From: Pricia antarctica
Lineage (GTDB): Bacteria; Bacteroidota; Bacteroidia; Flavobacteriales; Flavobacteriaceae
DNA length: 64,000 bases
Reading direction: 5' to 3'
Assembly (NCBI GenBank): GCA_011050085.1
Contig: DRGL01000009.1
Coordinates: 1-64,000, forward strand
Of the stretch, positions 1 through 8,958 are shown one piece after another. A model generated the notes under the pieces. The model was not told the DNA's origin, searched no databases, and saw only the letters and a program-made list of their open reading frames with translations. The translations under genes were made by a program, and so were the position numbers. How positions within the stretch are numbered: the first letter of the stretch is position 1; every line of letters begins with the position of its first letter.

Positions 1-473
1 ATGAGGAAGGGCATCCCGAAATAGCACTGCTCTTCAAGGCGGCCTCCGGGGCCGAATTGATCCATGCCAACAACCATAAGGTGGTCTTGGCAAGAATGGG
101 GGAATCGATTCCTGAAATCACACCTGAATTCACGGTCAATTCCACTTCCGAAAATCTGAAGGAAGCGATAGAAGGTGAAAGTTATGAGTTCAATACCATG
201 TACCCCAATTTTATAAAAGACGCCAATGCCGCGGGAAATTATATGGCGCAGATAAGTCTTACCTATGCCTATAAAGTTGAGAAAAAACACCGTGATTTCT
301 ATATTGAGGCCTTGGCCGCTTTGGACGCCGGTACGGACGGCGAACTTGCCAAACTCTACTATCTATGTCCTACGTGCGGAAATACCTATGCAACGGTTGC
401 ACCAAGTCGTTGTGAAATTTCCATGACCGATTCAAAGCTGTTTATCAAGGTGAATCGTCTACAGGATTTATAA
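1..473 (+). CDS. Rubrerythrin-like diiron protein, 5' end outside the window
   Basis: The reading frame is already open at base 3 and begins with residues EEGHPEIALLFKAASGAE, so the true start lies upstream of the window. The visible part holds the second half of a ferritin-like helical bundle (motifs ANNHKVV and AGNYMAQISLTYAYKVEKKH) and a short C-terminal zinc-ribbon or rubredoxin-like tail with CPTCGNTY and a later SRCEIS. Rubrerythrins reduce peroxide in the cytoplasm using a diiron site and a Fe(Cys)4 centre. Here only three cysteines are visible in the tail, so the fourth ligand of a normal rubredoxin centre seems to be missing. A DUF302 gene follows after 23 bases on the same strand, suggesting one operon of redox or stress proteins. 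The family call is fairly safe; activity is unproven. Confidence 0.75.
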   Translation, partial: EEGHPEIALLFKAASGAELIHANNHKVVLARMGESIPEITPEFTVNSTSENLKEAIEGESYEFNTMYPNFIKDANAAGNYMAQISLTYAYKVEKKHRDFYIEALAALDAGTDGELAKLYYLCPTCGNTYATVAPSRCEISMTDSKLFIKVNRLQDL

Positions 474-496
474 GAATTTCTAAAATAGGCAACACT

Positions 497-886
497 ATGG
501 ATTTTTATAATGCAAAGACATTTACAGGAACGACACTATCGGAAGCCCGATTAAAAGTTGAAGAGGCCTTAAAAAAAGAGGGATTTGGGGTACTTACGGA
601 AATCGATATCCAGGCCACCATGAAGAAAAAATTGGAAAAGGCCTACTTGCCCCATCTAATTTTGGGCACATGCAATCCCGTTTTTGCTGATAAAGTTCTT
701 TCTGTAGATCAACATATCAGTTTGATGCTTCCCTGTAACGTTAGCATTCGCGAGTTGGCAAATAAGAATATTGAAGTAGCGATGGTAAATCCTTTAGAAG
801 CCATGAAGCCCATTGGCAATCCTGCAATTATAGGCTACGCCAAGGAGGTCAACGCAAAACTTATTCATGTATTAGACAACCTATAG
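497..886 (+). CDS. DUF302 family protein
   Basis: This 129-residue protein matches the DUF302 pattern: an N-terminal segment with SEARLKVEEALKKEGFGVLTEIDIQATM, a central motif LILGTCNPVFADKVL, and a hydrophobic LMLPCNVSIRE strand followed by NPLEAM. DUF302 domains form small alpha/beta folds of unproven function, often found next to redox or metal-stress genes and sometimes binding ligands through the conserved cysteines, two of which (GTCNP, LPCNV) are present here. It lies 23 bases after the rubrerythrin-like gene and probably shares its transcript. No signal peptide is visible, so it should be cytoplasmic. The length is that of a complete family member, and the ATG at 497 is the only sensible start. 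Confidence 0.8.
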   Translation: MDFYNAKTFTGTTLSEARLKVEEALKKEGFGVLTEIDIQATMKKKLEKAYLPHLILGTCNPVFADKVLSVDQHISLMLPCNVSIRELANKNIEVAMVNPLEAMKPIGNPAIIGYAKEVNAKLIHVLDNL

Positions 887-1360
887 CAATAATGTGCATA
901 TCGAAGATTTTCATCAATTTTTAAATTAAGTACCATGAAGGTGTGTTTTGGCCTTTAGTGGTCAACCATGTAACGCTGATGATTCCGATGATAGGAATGT
1001 AATCGCCCGGGTATAAATGGCTTAAACCTAAGATTTTAAAGCGGGCTACCACTGTATTTTTATTGTAAGAGGTATTATAATTATAAGAAGCTCACATCGC
1101 CATTGGTATTAACGTTATTCTTCGTTATGTACGGAATTATCGGAATGAGATTGTCCATGCCATATTTTAGCTAGTTGTCGAAGTGTATTTTAACGGAATT
1201 TAAACCGACCTAATTTGGTGGCACTAGAACCGATTATTTTGAGACCACTTTGGAAAGAGACTAAAATGGATGTTATATATGTGCAGTATTATAATGGAAT
1301 CTATCGGGATTGCATGTTCTTAATATCCAGCAATAGTAACCTTATTTAATACATATAAAA
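887..1360. other. Gene-poor spacer, possibly eroded coding DNA
   Basis: No intact gene is seen in these 474 bases. On the plus strand there are short stretches that read like protein (for example WPLVVNHVTLMIPMIGM near 950-1000 and AHIAIGINVILRYVRNYRNE near 1095-1150), in frames broken by stops. This would fit an old degraded membrane-protein gene, but I cannot name a family. Confidence 0.35.
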
Positions 1361-1885
1361 ATGAAAACAAAAACAGAATTAGAGCGGGACATCATAGATA
1401 TCACAATGAAAATTCATAGTGAATTTCCTGAATTGTCTAAATACATTTCCGAGATGCCAAAGAATGATTCGGGAATTGATCCTGCAGCAATGGGTGTAAA
1501 AAATTTCAAGGAATATTATAATTCCTTAGATGAACTACTAACGGAATACACAAAAACCCATCAAACCAAAGATAATAAGAATGCGGAAGATTCTCAAAAG
1601 TTTCCCGGGTATCCATCCTATCCCCCTTCAGAGGACATTTACAGCAAAGGCAAGGAAGAAAAAAATCTTAATCCAGAGGATGTTTCAAAACAAAAATCCC
1701 CAAATGAGCAAGTAGGATCACGAAACGAAAGGGATTTCGAGGATGATAGGTCTGGAAGCGATTTAGATGTGCCTGGATCAGAATTGGATAATCAACAGGA
1801 AAGCGTGGGTAGTGAGGATGAGGAGAATAACTATTATAGTTTGGGAGGCGACGCCCATAACGACCTGGATGAAGATAAGGGGTAG
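1361..1885 (+). CDS. Acidic hypothetical protein with conserved N-terminal helix region
   Basis: This 174-residue protein has two parts. Residues 1-65 look like a folded helical module (TELERDIIDITMKIHSEF, then LSKYISEMP, then YYNSLDELLTEYTKTH). I recall similar short modules as conserved hypothetical proteins in Flavobacteriia, often near stress genes. Residues 70-174 are low in complexity and very acidic, rich in Asp, Glu, Asn, Ser and Gly (NQQESVGSEDEENN near the end), and are probably disordered. There is no signal peptide or membrane segment. The function is unknown. The ATG at 1361 directly precedes the conserved helix, which supports that start. Several overlapping minus-strand frames in the same place are shadows of this gene. 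Confidence 0.6.
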   Translation: MKTKTELERDIIDITMKIHSEFPELSKYISEMPKNDSGIDPAAMGVKNFKEYYNSLDELLTEYTKTHQTKDNKNAEDSQKFPGYPSYPPSEDIYSKGKEEKNLNPEDVSKQKSPNEQVGSRNERDFEDDRSGSDLDVPGSELDNQQESVGSEDEENNYYSLGGDAHNDLDEDKG

Positions 1886-2367
1886 AGTCAAAATATCCTT
1901 CGCAACTCCATATTGCAAATTTGAACACCAATCCAATACGTTGTATTTCTAATACATGCTTAAAACACGGGTTGGAGAGAAGAGATTTGTAGGCCCCAGA
2001 AGCTAACATTACTTCAATAGGATATGCATGGACCATTAATGCCAATTCCGTAAAAGGTTATAGTAAAAAGGCAGGCTTACTTTACTTGATTAGTAAAGCC
2101 TAGTCTTCAGCCTAATTCCCCCTAGAGATCAAGTACATGTTTGTTGTCCGATCCATATTGAGAAGTTTCGTAATCTAACCGAGGCAAATGTAAAATAGAA
2201 TTGACGATTGGAGATGGTCGAAACTATACACTCAATTGTTTTCTGTTAATATTCCAATTCTTTAATGGGATTACCTTACGGATAGCTTGCCAAAAGCCCC
2301 ACGGCCTGAATTTTGGCGCGACAACCCGCCATGTATGATTACGGTCTAAAATAGTTCAAGGCTATTC
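1886..2367. other. Gene-poor spacer
   Basis: I see no supported gene in these 480 bases. Short open frames on both strands have no recognisable protein character. The stretch just before 2368 could hold the lost N-terminal part of the following membrane protein. Confidence 0.4.
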
Positions 2368-2682
2368 ATGTTTGCTCTGATAACCCTGATGCCACTAAGA
2401 CTTCACGGGCGCCAAGCAAAAATAGGGATTGTTCTATACGTTCTTGGAATACTGATATATTGCGCTTCTTGGGCTATTCTAATATCCTTTCCGAATAGCG
2501 TTTGCGGTACCATTGAGGGATTGGTTGCACCTGCCTATACACCGCTAATTTGGTTGATAGGCATTGGCTTGATAGGTAATTCCTTTTATTTCAATATCCC
2601 TTTTAAAAGATGGTCTTATTTTTTGGTATTCCTCGTTTTTCATAATTGGCATACCGATTTAATCTACTTCGGACACTATTAA
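2368..2682 (+). CDS. Small membrane protein, possibly an N-truncated remnant
   Basis: The 104 residues contain three hydrophobic segments: about 18-40 (IGIVLYVLGILIYCASWAIL), 50-70 (GLVAPAYTPLIWLIGIGLIG) and 83-93 (YFLVFLVFH). This is an integral inner-membrane protein of unknown function. The first residues look like the interior of a longer protein rather than a natural N-terminus, and the DNA before it has no continuation in frame, so it may be the surviving C-terminal part of a decayed gene. I do not recognise the family. The surroundings, with two neighbouring gene-poor spacers, fit a locus undergoing loss. Confidence 0.4.
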   Translation: MFALITLMPLRLHGRQAKIGIVLYVLGILIYCASWAILISFPNSVCGTIEGLVAPAYTPLIWLIGIGLIGNSFYFNIPFKRWSYFLVFLVFHNWHTDLIYFGHY

Positions 2683-2854
2683 ACCTATGATTATGAGCCA
2701 AACACTTGAGAGCAAATTTTTGCCATTTTTGAAAAGTATAATAGAAGGTCAGTTATTGATTTTATAGCCGTATTCCAATTTGGAATGGTGGAAGACACTC
2801 AAAACTGTCCTGTATCCTTATCGTATTTGTATTGATTAATAGGAAAAAAAAACT

Positions 2855-3724
2855 ATGACAGCACTATTCTTGATAATAGGTCTTCTACTGCTAGTGCTAC
2901 TCCTTAGTAAGCTAAACGTATTGATTCAATTTAGAAGACAAGTTAAAACGCTATTTGCGCAATCAAAAAAAATAAAAGGACAATACTTTCAATTAACCCA
3001 ATTAATTAATTTACCGGAGCCGGTACAACGCTATTTCAAGCATATTTTAAAAGAGGGGCAGCCTTACATAAGCTATGTTCGAATGAAACATGATGGCCTA
3101 TTTAAGATGGGAGTTGGAAAAAGTTGGATGAATATAAAAGGAGAACAGTACGCCACAATTGCAAAACCAGGTTTTATTTGGAAAGGAACTACATTAATGT
3201 TTGTAGCCCGGGATATGTATATTTCAGACAAAGGCAGACTTATTGCTACACTACTGTCCGTTTATAATGTTGTCGATGCAAAAGGGAAAAAGTATAATGA
3301 GGGGGAGCTACTTCGGTGGCTTGGCGAAAGTATTCTTTATCCTACCAACTTTTTGCCTAGTAGAAGATTACAATGGTTGCCTATTGATTCTAAATCGGCA
3401 AAACTTACTTTTCAGTATGCAGGACTTTCTTTGTATTTCATATGTTCATTCAATGAAATTGGCGAATTGACCGAAATGCAAACCAAACGCTATATGGATG
3501 AAGATCACTTGGAAATTTGGGTTATAAAAGCAACAAATTATCAGGAATTGAATAGAATACGGGTACCTACCGAATTTGATGTCCTATGGAGATTGGAGCA
3601 GGGAGATTTTAGTTATGCCAAATTCAATATAACAGAAATTGAATATGATCAACCTAAAATATTCTACACAGTACAGACTAAACCTGCTAAAACTGTGGGC
3701 AGCAGTATTCGCATTAATTGGTAG
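2855..3724 (+). CDS. DUF6544 family protein with N-terminal membrane anchor
   Basis: This 289-residue protein begins with a strong hydrophobic helix at residues 2-25 (ALFLIIGLLLLVLLLSKLNV), then a soluble part with the family pattern LPEPVQRYFKHILKEGQPYI near 55-75, followed by beta-rich motifs (MNIKGEQYATIAKPGFIWKG, and GRLIATLLSVYNVVDAKG). This arrangement fits the DUF6544 family (also listed as DUF6920), membrane-anchored proteins common in Bacteroidota whose biochemical role is not known. The length is typical for the family, so the gene appears intact. It is flanked by gene-poor DNA and has no operon partner. Its own ATG at 2855 follows an A-rich run, a usual arrangement in this phylum. 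Confidence 0.72.
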   Translation: MTALFLIIGLLLLVLLLSKLNVLIQFRRQVKTLFAQSKKIKGQYFQLTQLINLPEPVQRYFKHILKEGQPYISYVRMKHDGLFKMGVGKSWMNIKGEQYATIAKPGFIWKGTTLMFVARDMYISDKGRLIATLLSVYNVVDAKGKKYNEGELLRWLGESILYPTNFLPSRRLQWLPIDSKSAKLTFQYAGLSLYFICSFNEIGELTEMQTKRYMDEDHLEIWVIKATNYQELNRIRVPTEFDVLWRLEQGDFSYAKFNITEIEYDQPKIFYTVQTKPAKTVGSSIRINW

Positions 3725-4633
3725 ATTACCAATAAGACCCCTATAATTTTTTACTAATATGCTCGGTTTTTCGAACATCAAAGGTGGCAGTTCGAGCTTA
3801 CAAAGAGCTATTTTATAAATTAGATAGTTGAGAACAGTCGCCTTTGGGTTGACCGATTTCATTTATGATCTGTCTCATAATATGGGTCGTAGCCTATTTA
3901 ACCGTGGTAATGAAAAAGATGTGAAGACACACTTTTTTGAGAGTTTAGTCCAAAACGTTTGTAATTATCGTAACAAAATCTGTGAAAAATGCAACAATTA
4001 GGTATTTCCATGCATCCCGTCCTTCACAAGTTTCCTCACCTTTAAGTACTGTAATTTTTACAGTAATACATAATTTAAAATAGCGACGATGGATATATTA
4101 AACAGCAACAACTGGATAACAGGAATCAGTATACGAATTAGAGATTCAATACGATTTATGTATAATCACTATTATGGAAGCACCACACCTGTATTTGAAG
4201 TAGTATTAATTAAAAATGAACAGCCTAGAAAGTAGAACATAAATTTCGGTATATGGTAAATCAAAAGAACACTACCTAATTCGATGTCTGGGGGCGGCAA
4301 AGTGGATTGATATCATGTAAGCTGGAAAGTAACACTGCTCTTTTTCCTTCCAGCATTCTAATACCGACACTTTAGCAATACTTTGATTACAGAAAAGTGT
4401 GCTAAAACAAAATGATAAAATTATTTTAAAATAGCTCATTTGTCACAAGACAAAGTAGGAAAACGATAATTGAAAAAACTGGCAAAAAAGGAAAAGAGGA
4501 TTTTCCAGAGCGAGAATTAAGGCTTCGGATGGATAATGCCACTATAATTAGATTCCAAGTTAGAAATAATAACCATATATAAACACCGAGGGGTTTATAA
4601 GTTATACTGAACCGCTTGCATAAAATCAAACCC
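3725..4633. other. Gene-poor region with two inverted repeats
   Basis: No convincing gene is seen here. Two structures stand out. One is an 8-base inverted repeat TACTGTAA/TTACAGTA with a TTT spacer at 4047-4065. The other is a 7-base repeat GCTGGAA/TTCCAGC at about 4321-4354. Neither is followed by a clear T-run in the direction of a neighbouring gene, so an operator or an old terminator are both possible. A minus-strand frame at 4426-4635 is hydrophobic in places but overlaps the BLUF gene start and is not supported. Confidence 0.4.
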
Positions 4634-5083
4634 ATGTATGCACTTTCATATCGTTCTACTTTCAGTAAAGGGTATGGGGAGAAGGATCTCGAATCTATAA
4701 GGGAGGTCGCCGGGTCCTACAATAGTCAAAACAAGTTAACGGGCTGTCTTTTCTTTCATAACAATTCATTTGTACAGATAATTGAGGGAAAAAAGCGATC
4801 TGTACTACGACTTTTTGTTAAAATAAGCAACGACCCTCGGCACCACGACGTGATTTTCTTGAGTTCCGAGACGCACAGCCTACGCTATTTTGATGGATGG
4901 AGCATGGGGTTTTATTCACCCCTGAAAGGATCTTCGGACGTATCAAAAAAGGAGCAGTTTCTTCGCAATATGCTTTCGTTTCATGACCTTGCAAACAAAT
5001 CTACATCTACGCTACGCTGTTTCTGGTTCGCTTGGAGATCGATGTTACGTGAAGGCTTCCCAATAAGTGAAGATGACCTCTAA
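4634..5083 (+). CDS. BLUF-domain blue-light sensor
   Basis: This is a short BLUF protein of 149 residues that would bind FAD in the cytoplasm and sense blue light. The flavin-contact residues of the family can be placed: Tyr6 in YALSYRS, Asn30/Asn33 in the helix before KLTGCLFF, Gln48 in NNSFVQIIEG, and Trp89/Met91 in DGWSMGF. After the BLUF core (about 1-95) there is a helical C-terminal tail of about 50 residues with no known output domain, so signalling must be through a partner protein. I prefer the ATG at 4634 over a TTG at 4616 because MYALSYRS is the normal BLUF beginning. The gene stands alone, 950 bases before a histidine kinase and receiver cluster, which is a possible partner. Confidence 0.88.
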   Translation: MYALSYRSTFSKGYGEKDLESIREVAGSYNSQNKLTGCLFFHNNSFVQIIEGKKRSVLRLFVKISNDPRHHDVIFLSSETHSLRYFDGWSMGFYSPLKGSSDVSKKEQFLRNMLSFHDLANKSTSTLRCFWFAWRSMLREGFPISEDDL

Positions 5084-6033
5084 CTATAGGAATAATGTCA
5101 AACTAAACTTTGAAATGGAGCGGCTTGAATACTATTAGCGAAAGGGTCATATTAGAAATGTAGAATAGGATAGTTTCGTGAACCATCACTTTTAAAGTAA
5201 ACATAATTTGTATTGGTTTCTTTTGTTCTGGTACAGCGCAAATATCGGAGAATAATTTATTTACATTTGTGTCGGTTTCTTTAATATTAGAAGTACATAT
5301 CCTATTCAAAAATATCCGTCATTGTAGTATCCAATACCTTTGTGGTTGGAATTTGACCTGTCGTTTTCCAAAAAAAATTAGCACAGCCCGTTATTCAATA
5401 CCCTTCCAGAATTTTATGTCTTTCTTTTTGCATCCATGCTACATGGCCAAATTACAATTCATTGGGAAGAAATTTGAAAACCTCTTTAATTCTTGCTCCA
5501 TTCCGCTTTGCTCCAATACATCATGTGAAATAGAAATGGCTATTGAAACTAAACTTTTTTAAAAAAATAGTATGCCTATGAGTTCAGCCTCCTAAACTTA
5601 TAATTTCCATAAAATATAGGGTATCACGGTGGTGATTTTGATTTTGCAATGTTCAACAACTTCATGACATGTTTCTGGATAATAATTCCTTAAGCTTGCG
5701 TAATTATTTGCTTTAATCCGGATTTTATCACTCGTTATCAATTCTCTGAAATTGGAAAATTAATTATTATAATGGTTGACAAACAGTACGTTTGATTTGT
5801 AGTGGAGTAAAATTGGTTTGTTCTATAAAAAAATATTTTAACTCAAAAGCTTTGAGTTTTGAACTATTTGACGTTATTTTATTTCAGAAATTTCACACAA
5901 CTTCGTATATTAAGTGTTCATATTTAAATGAATAGAAAATAGTGTTTATAGGTTCTAATCTAGAATAGAATCTATCTATGTCCAAATAGAGATAGTACCG
6001 TTTCGAAGTACATATCTCAGTGAACTAAATCTC
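5084..6033. other. Long AT-rich intergenic region
   Basis: These 950 bases between the BLUF gene and the histidine kinase contain no supported gene. Frames at 5103-5309 (minus) and 5269-5562 (plus) lack conserved motifs, start signals and codon bias. The final 150 bases are very AT-rich and probably include the promoter of the signalling cluster, but I could not fix a convincing -33/-7 pair. Confidence 0.45.
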
Positions 6034-8472
6034 ATGGGTTTTCGAAAATTAAGCTTAACGACGGCTTGTAGCTGTACCGTTGTTGTATTATGTCTTATGG
6101 TCTGTTTGGGCTGGCAATATAATATTGCCATACTTCGCAGTATACTTCCCGGCGTACCCGAAACCACTCCCCTTACTGCAATGCTACTATTGTTGCTCGG
6201 TTTTACATTGGCTTTAACCCAAGTGAGGTCAAAACACGCAACCCATCCCACCTATATTTCGGCTTATCAAATTATTATCATCGTTGTATTATTGATAGCC
6301 TTGTTTACCGGAATTCAATATCTTTTCAATCTCTCACCAAGTATAGAGACTATATTTTTTCCTGAAAAGATAAAAGTACAGAATACCGCCTTTTCTGGAA
6401 GGCCATCGGGTCGAACGGTCATAACTCTCATATTGAGTTGCGCGGCATTATTTTTTGCATATTCAAAAAAGCGGAACCTTCAGAATATAGCCATAGTTTC
6501 TTCATTAATGGTATTGGTGCTACCCTGGATAGCTTTATTCGGTTATTCGACCGCTACTGTAGAACTATATCTGATACCTGAATTTCCCGAAACGGGAATG
6601 TCACCGATTACTGCGGTTGCCTTTATCGTGCTATCAATTGGAATTATGGATTTATGGCCCAATAAAGGCCTAATGGCTCTCTTTCGTTCGACCACGCAGA
6701 GCGCAAGAATGTCAAAAACTTTAGTTCTAATTGTCATATTAATACCCTTTGCCTTAAACTGGGTTGTGCATTTTTACATTGAAAATGGGCAATTGGATGT
6801 TCCTATAAATTTTGCATTTGAATGGGGCTTTTTTATCCTTCTTCTGGCTGGAGTCATAATTTGGGGCGGAATATTGATCAATAAAAGGGACTTGGAAAAA
6901 GAAGAACTGCACGATTCATTAAGACAGGCAGAGGAGCAGTTTCGAACATTAATAGAATTGGCGCCAGATGCCATGATAATAGCGAATGGAAATGCTGATA
7001 TCATCCTAATAAACGAAAAATCAAGAAAATTATTTGGGTATACCGAAGACGAAATGCTCGGAATGCCAATCCAAAGCCTTTTACCTGACCAATTCTTAAA
7101 TTTCAGTAAAGAATTACGTAATGTATATTTTCAGTCAGCCCAAACAAGAACAATAGGAGACAAAAAGACTATGATAGGAGTGAAAAAAAGTGGCGAAGAG
7201 TTTCCTATAGAAATTGGGCTCAGTCCTATTAAAATAAAATCAGAATTGATGATTTCGGCTATAGTTCGAGATATCTCGAAAAGAATACAAGCTGAAGATG
7301 AAATCAAGTCCTATATAAGAAATCTTGGGCTGGTAAAAAAAATAGCACGCATAGGCTATTACGAAACCGATTCAGGTCTCGATAGATTTGAGGTTTCTGA
7401 AAATTTGTGCAATATGTTCGGGGCCTCTAAAAGGATACTCAGTCGAGAAGAAATGAGAGGTTTATTGCATCCTGATGATTTGAAAAAGTTCAAAGGAATA
7501 TTGGACAGAGCCTTGGAGAAAGAAGAAAATTTCGAACTTGAGTTTCGCATCATCAACCCATTGACACATGAAACTTTTCAAGTTAAAAATTTCAATTATT
7601 TTTCAAGGGATTCTCTTGGAAACATTCAGGTATTGGGATTGATGCAAGACATAACCCAGGAAAAAAAAGTGCAAAACGATATTTTAAAACTAAACAAAAG
7701 TCTAGAACAAAAAGTTAAGGATAGAACCGCTGCGCTTAAAGATGCGAATGATAACCTTGAGAAGACGGTTAAATTAAGAACAGAACAACTGGAAGTGACC
7801 AATAAGGAACTGGAGTCCTTTAGTTACTCTGTTTCACACGATTTGCGAGCACCTTTAAGGGCAATTACCGGGTTCAGTAGCTTTCTTCAAAGGGATTTTG
7901 AGGCTTCATTGGGCGATGAAGGGAAGCGGTTTCTTTCAATCATCGTAAGGAACACAAGCCTTATGGGGCAACTCATTGATGATATCCTCGTTTTTTCACG
8001 GCTTAATCGATCAGAATTGGCAACAACGCAATTGAACCTAAAAACTATTTTCAATACGGTGTATTTGAGGTTATTGGAGGAAAAAGAGAATAAAGGTAGA
8101 AACATCGAATTTATAGTAGACAATTTACCACATGCTCAAGGTGATAGGGCTATGATTACCCAGGTCATTGTCAACTTGGTTTCAAACGCCCTAAAATATA
8201 CCGAAACCAAAGAAAAGACACATATTCATGTGGGTTGCCAAAACATAAATGACAGTGCTACCTATTTTATAAAGGACAATGGAGTAGGCTTTGACGAACG
8301 GCATAAATCGAAACTTTTTAAGGTATTTCAGCGTCTGCACAACGAACGTGATTTTAGGGGGACGGGTATAGGGCTAGCCATTGTTAAAAGGGTAATTACA
8401 AAACATGGAGGAAAAGTATGGGGCGAAAGTGTATTAAATGAAGGGGCAACCTTCTATTTCACTTTAACCTAA
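6034..8472 (+). CDS. Membrane-bound PAS sensor histidine kinase
   Basis: This is an 812-residue sensor kinase of the inner membrane. Residues 1-290 hold about eight hydrophobic helices, the last being FAFEWGFFILLLAGVIIWGG, forming an integral membrane sensor of no class I recognise. Two PAS domains follow (about 297-415 with FRTLIELAPDAMIIANG, and 425-545 with GLVKKIARIGYYETDSG), then a coiled coil (about 550-595). The dimerisation domain has the phospho-acceptor His602 in YSVSHDLRAPLRAITGF. The ATPase domain has the N box NLVSNALKY, G1 DNGVGFD and G2 GTGIGLAIVKRV. All kinase motifs look intact. A single-domain receiver follows after 32 bases, so it is the likely phosphate acceptor. This kinase type resembles the catalytic part of phytochrome-like kinases, but no GAF or phytochrome domain is present. 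Confidence 0.9.
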   Translation: MGFRKLSLTTACSCTVVVLCLMVCLGWQYNIAILRSILPGVPETTPLTAMLLLLLGFTLALTQVRSKHATHPTYISAYQIIIIVVLLIALFTGIQYLFNLSPSIETIFFPEKIKVQNTAFSGRPSGRTVITLILSCAALFFAYSKKRNLQNIAIVSSLMVLVLPWIALFGYSTATVELYLIPEFPETGMSPITAVAFIVLSIGIMDLWPNKGLMALFRSTTQSARMSKTLVLIVILIPFALNWVVHFYIENGQLDVPINFAFEWGFFILLLAGVIIWGGILINKRDLEKEELHDSLRQAEEQFRTLIELAPDAMIIANGNADIILINEKSRKLFGYTEDEMLGMPIQSLLPDQFLNFSKELRNVYFQSAQTRTIGDKKTMIGVKKSGEEFPIEIGLSPIKIKSELMISAIVRDISKRIQAEDEIKSYIRNLGLVKKIARIGYYETDSGLDRFEVSENLCNMFGASKRILSREEMRGLLHPDDLKKFKGILDRALEKEENFELEFRIINPLTHETFQVKNFNYFSRDSLGNIQVLGLMQDITQEKKVQNDILKLNKSLEQKVKDRTAALKDANDNLEKTVKLRTEQLEVTNKELESFSYSVSHDLRAPLRAITGFSSFLQRDFEASLGDEGKRFLSIIVRNTSLMGQLIDDILVFSRLNRSELATTQLNLKTIFNTVYLRLLEEKENKGRNIEFIVDNLPHAQGDRAMITQVIVNLVSNALKYTETKEKTHIHVGCQNINDSATYFIKDNGVGFDERHKSKLFKVFQRLHNERDFRGTGIGLAIVKRVITKHGGKVWGESVLNEGATFYFTLT

Positions 8473-8504
8473 AACGTAACCAAGAACAGAGAAATTTAAA
8501 ATTT

Positions 8505-8945
8505 ATGGATACAAACGATTATATCGAAGTTCTTTACGTAGAAGATCGACCCGAAGACGCAGAGTTGACTATTAGATCCTTAAAAGAACACAATTTGGTC
8601 AATCGGATTAAATTGATTGAAGATGGGCAGGAAGCGCTAGATTATTTATTTGGTGAGGGTAAGTATAAGGGTCATAAGCCTGAACTTCCAAAGCTGTTAT
8701 TATTAGACCTTAAACTTCCGAAAGTTAGCGGACTAGAAGTATTAGAACGAATAAGAAGCGATGAAAAATTCAAGCACTTACCGGTTGTGGTATTGACATC
8801 CTCGAACGAACATGTGGATATAGAGAAAGCATATAAGCTTGGCGCCAACAGTTACATTGTAAAACCAGTTGAGTTTACAAATTTCGCCAAGGCTATAAAA
8901 CAAGTCGGATTGTATTGGCTAGTATTGAATAGGGCACCCAAATAA
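8505..8945 (+). CDS. Single-domain response regulator, Rcp1-like
   Basis: This 146-residue protein is a lone receiver domain of the Rcp1 type, which typically partners phytochrome-like kinases. Key residues are the acidic pair in YVEDRPEDAE, phospho-acceptor Asp68 in LLLLDLKLP, Thr98 in VVVLTSS and Lys120 in YIVKPVEF. The insertion around GEGKYKGHKPELPK is typical of this subgroup. There is no output domain, so it passes phosphate or binds a partner rather than DNA. It follows the histidine kinase by 32 bases and precedes a second receiver by 13 bases, which indicates one operon. Confidence 0.9.
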   Translation: MDTNDYIEVLYVEDRPEDAELTIRSLKEHNLVNRIKLIEDGQEALDYLFGEGKYKGHKPELPKLLLLDLKLPKVSGLEVLERIRSDEKFKHLPVVVLTSSNEHVDIEKAYKLGANSYIVKPVEFTNFAKAIKQVGLYWLVLNRAPK

Positions 8946-8958
8946 TAATAAATAATAT

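Noticed and set aside
1668-2045. 125-codon minus-strand frame overlapping the acidic hypothetical protein
   Set aside because: It is antisense to the low-complexity acidic tail and has no conserved motif; the plus-strand gene has a conserved N-terminal module.
5269-5562. 97-codon plus-strand frame in the BLUF-kinase spacer
   Set aside because: No conserved motif, no plausible start context, Cys/Phe-rich random composition.
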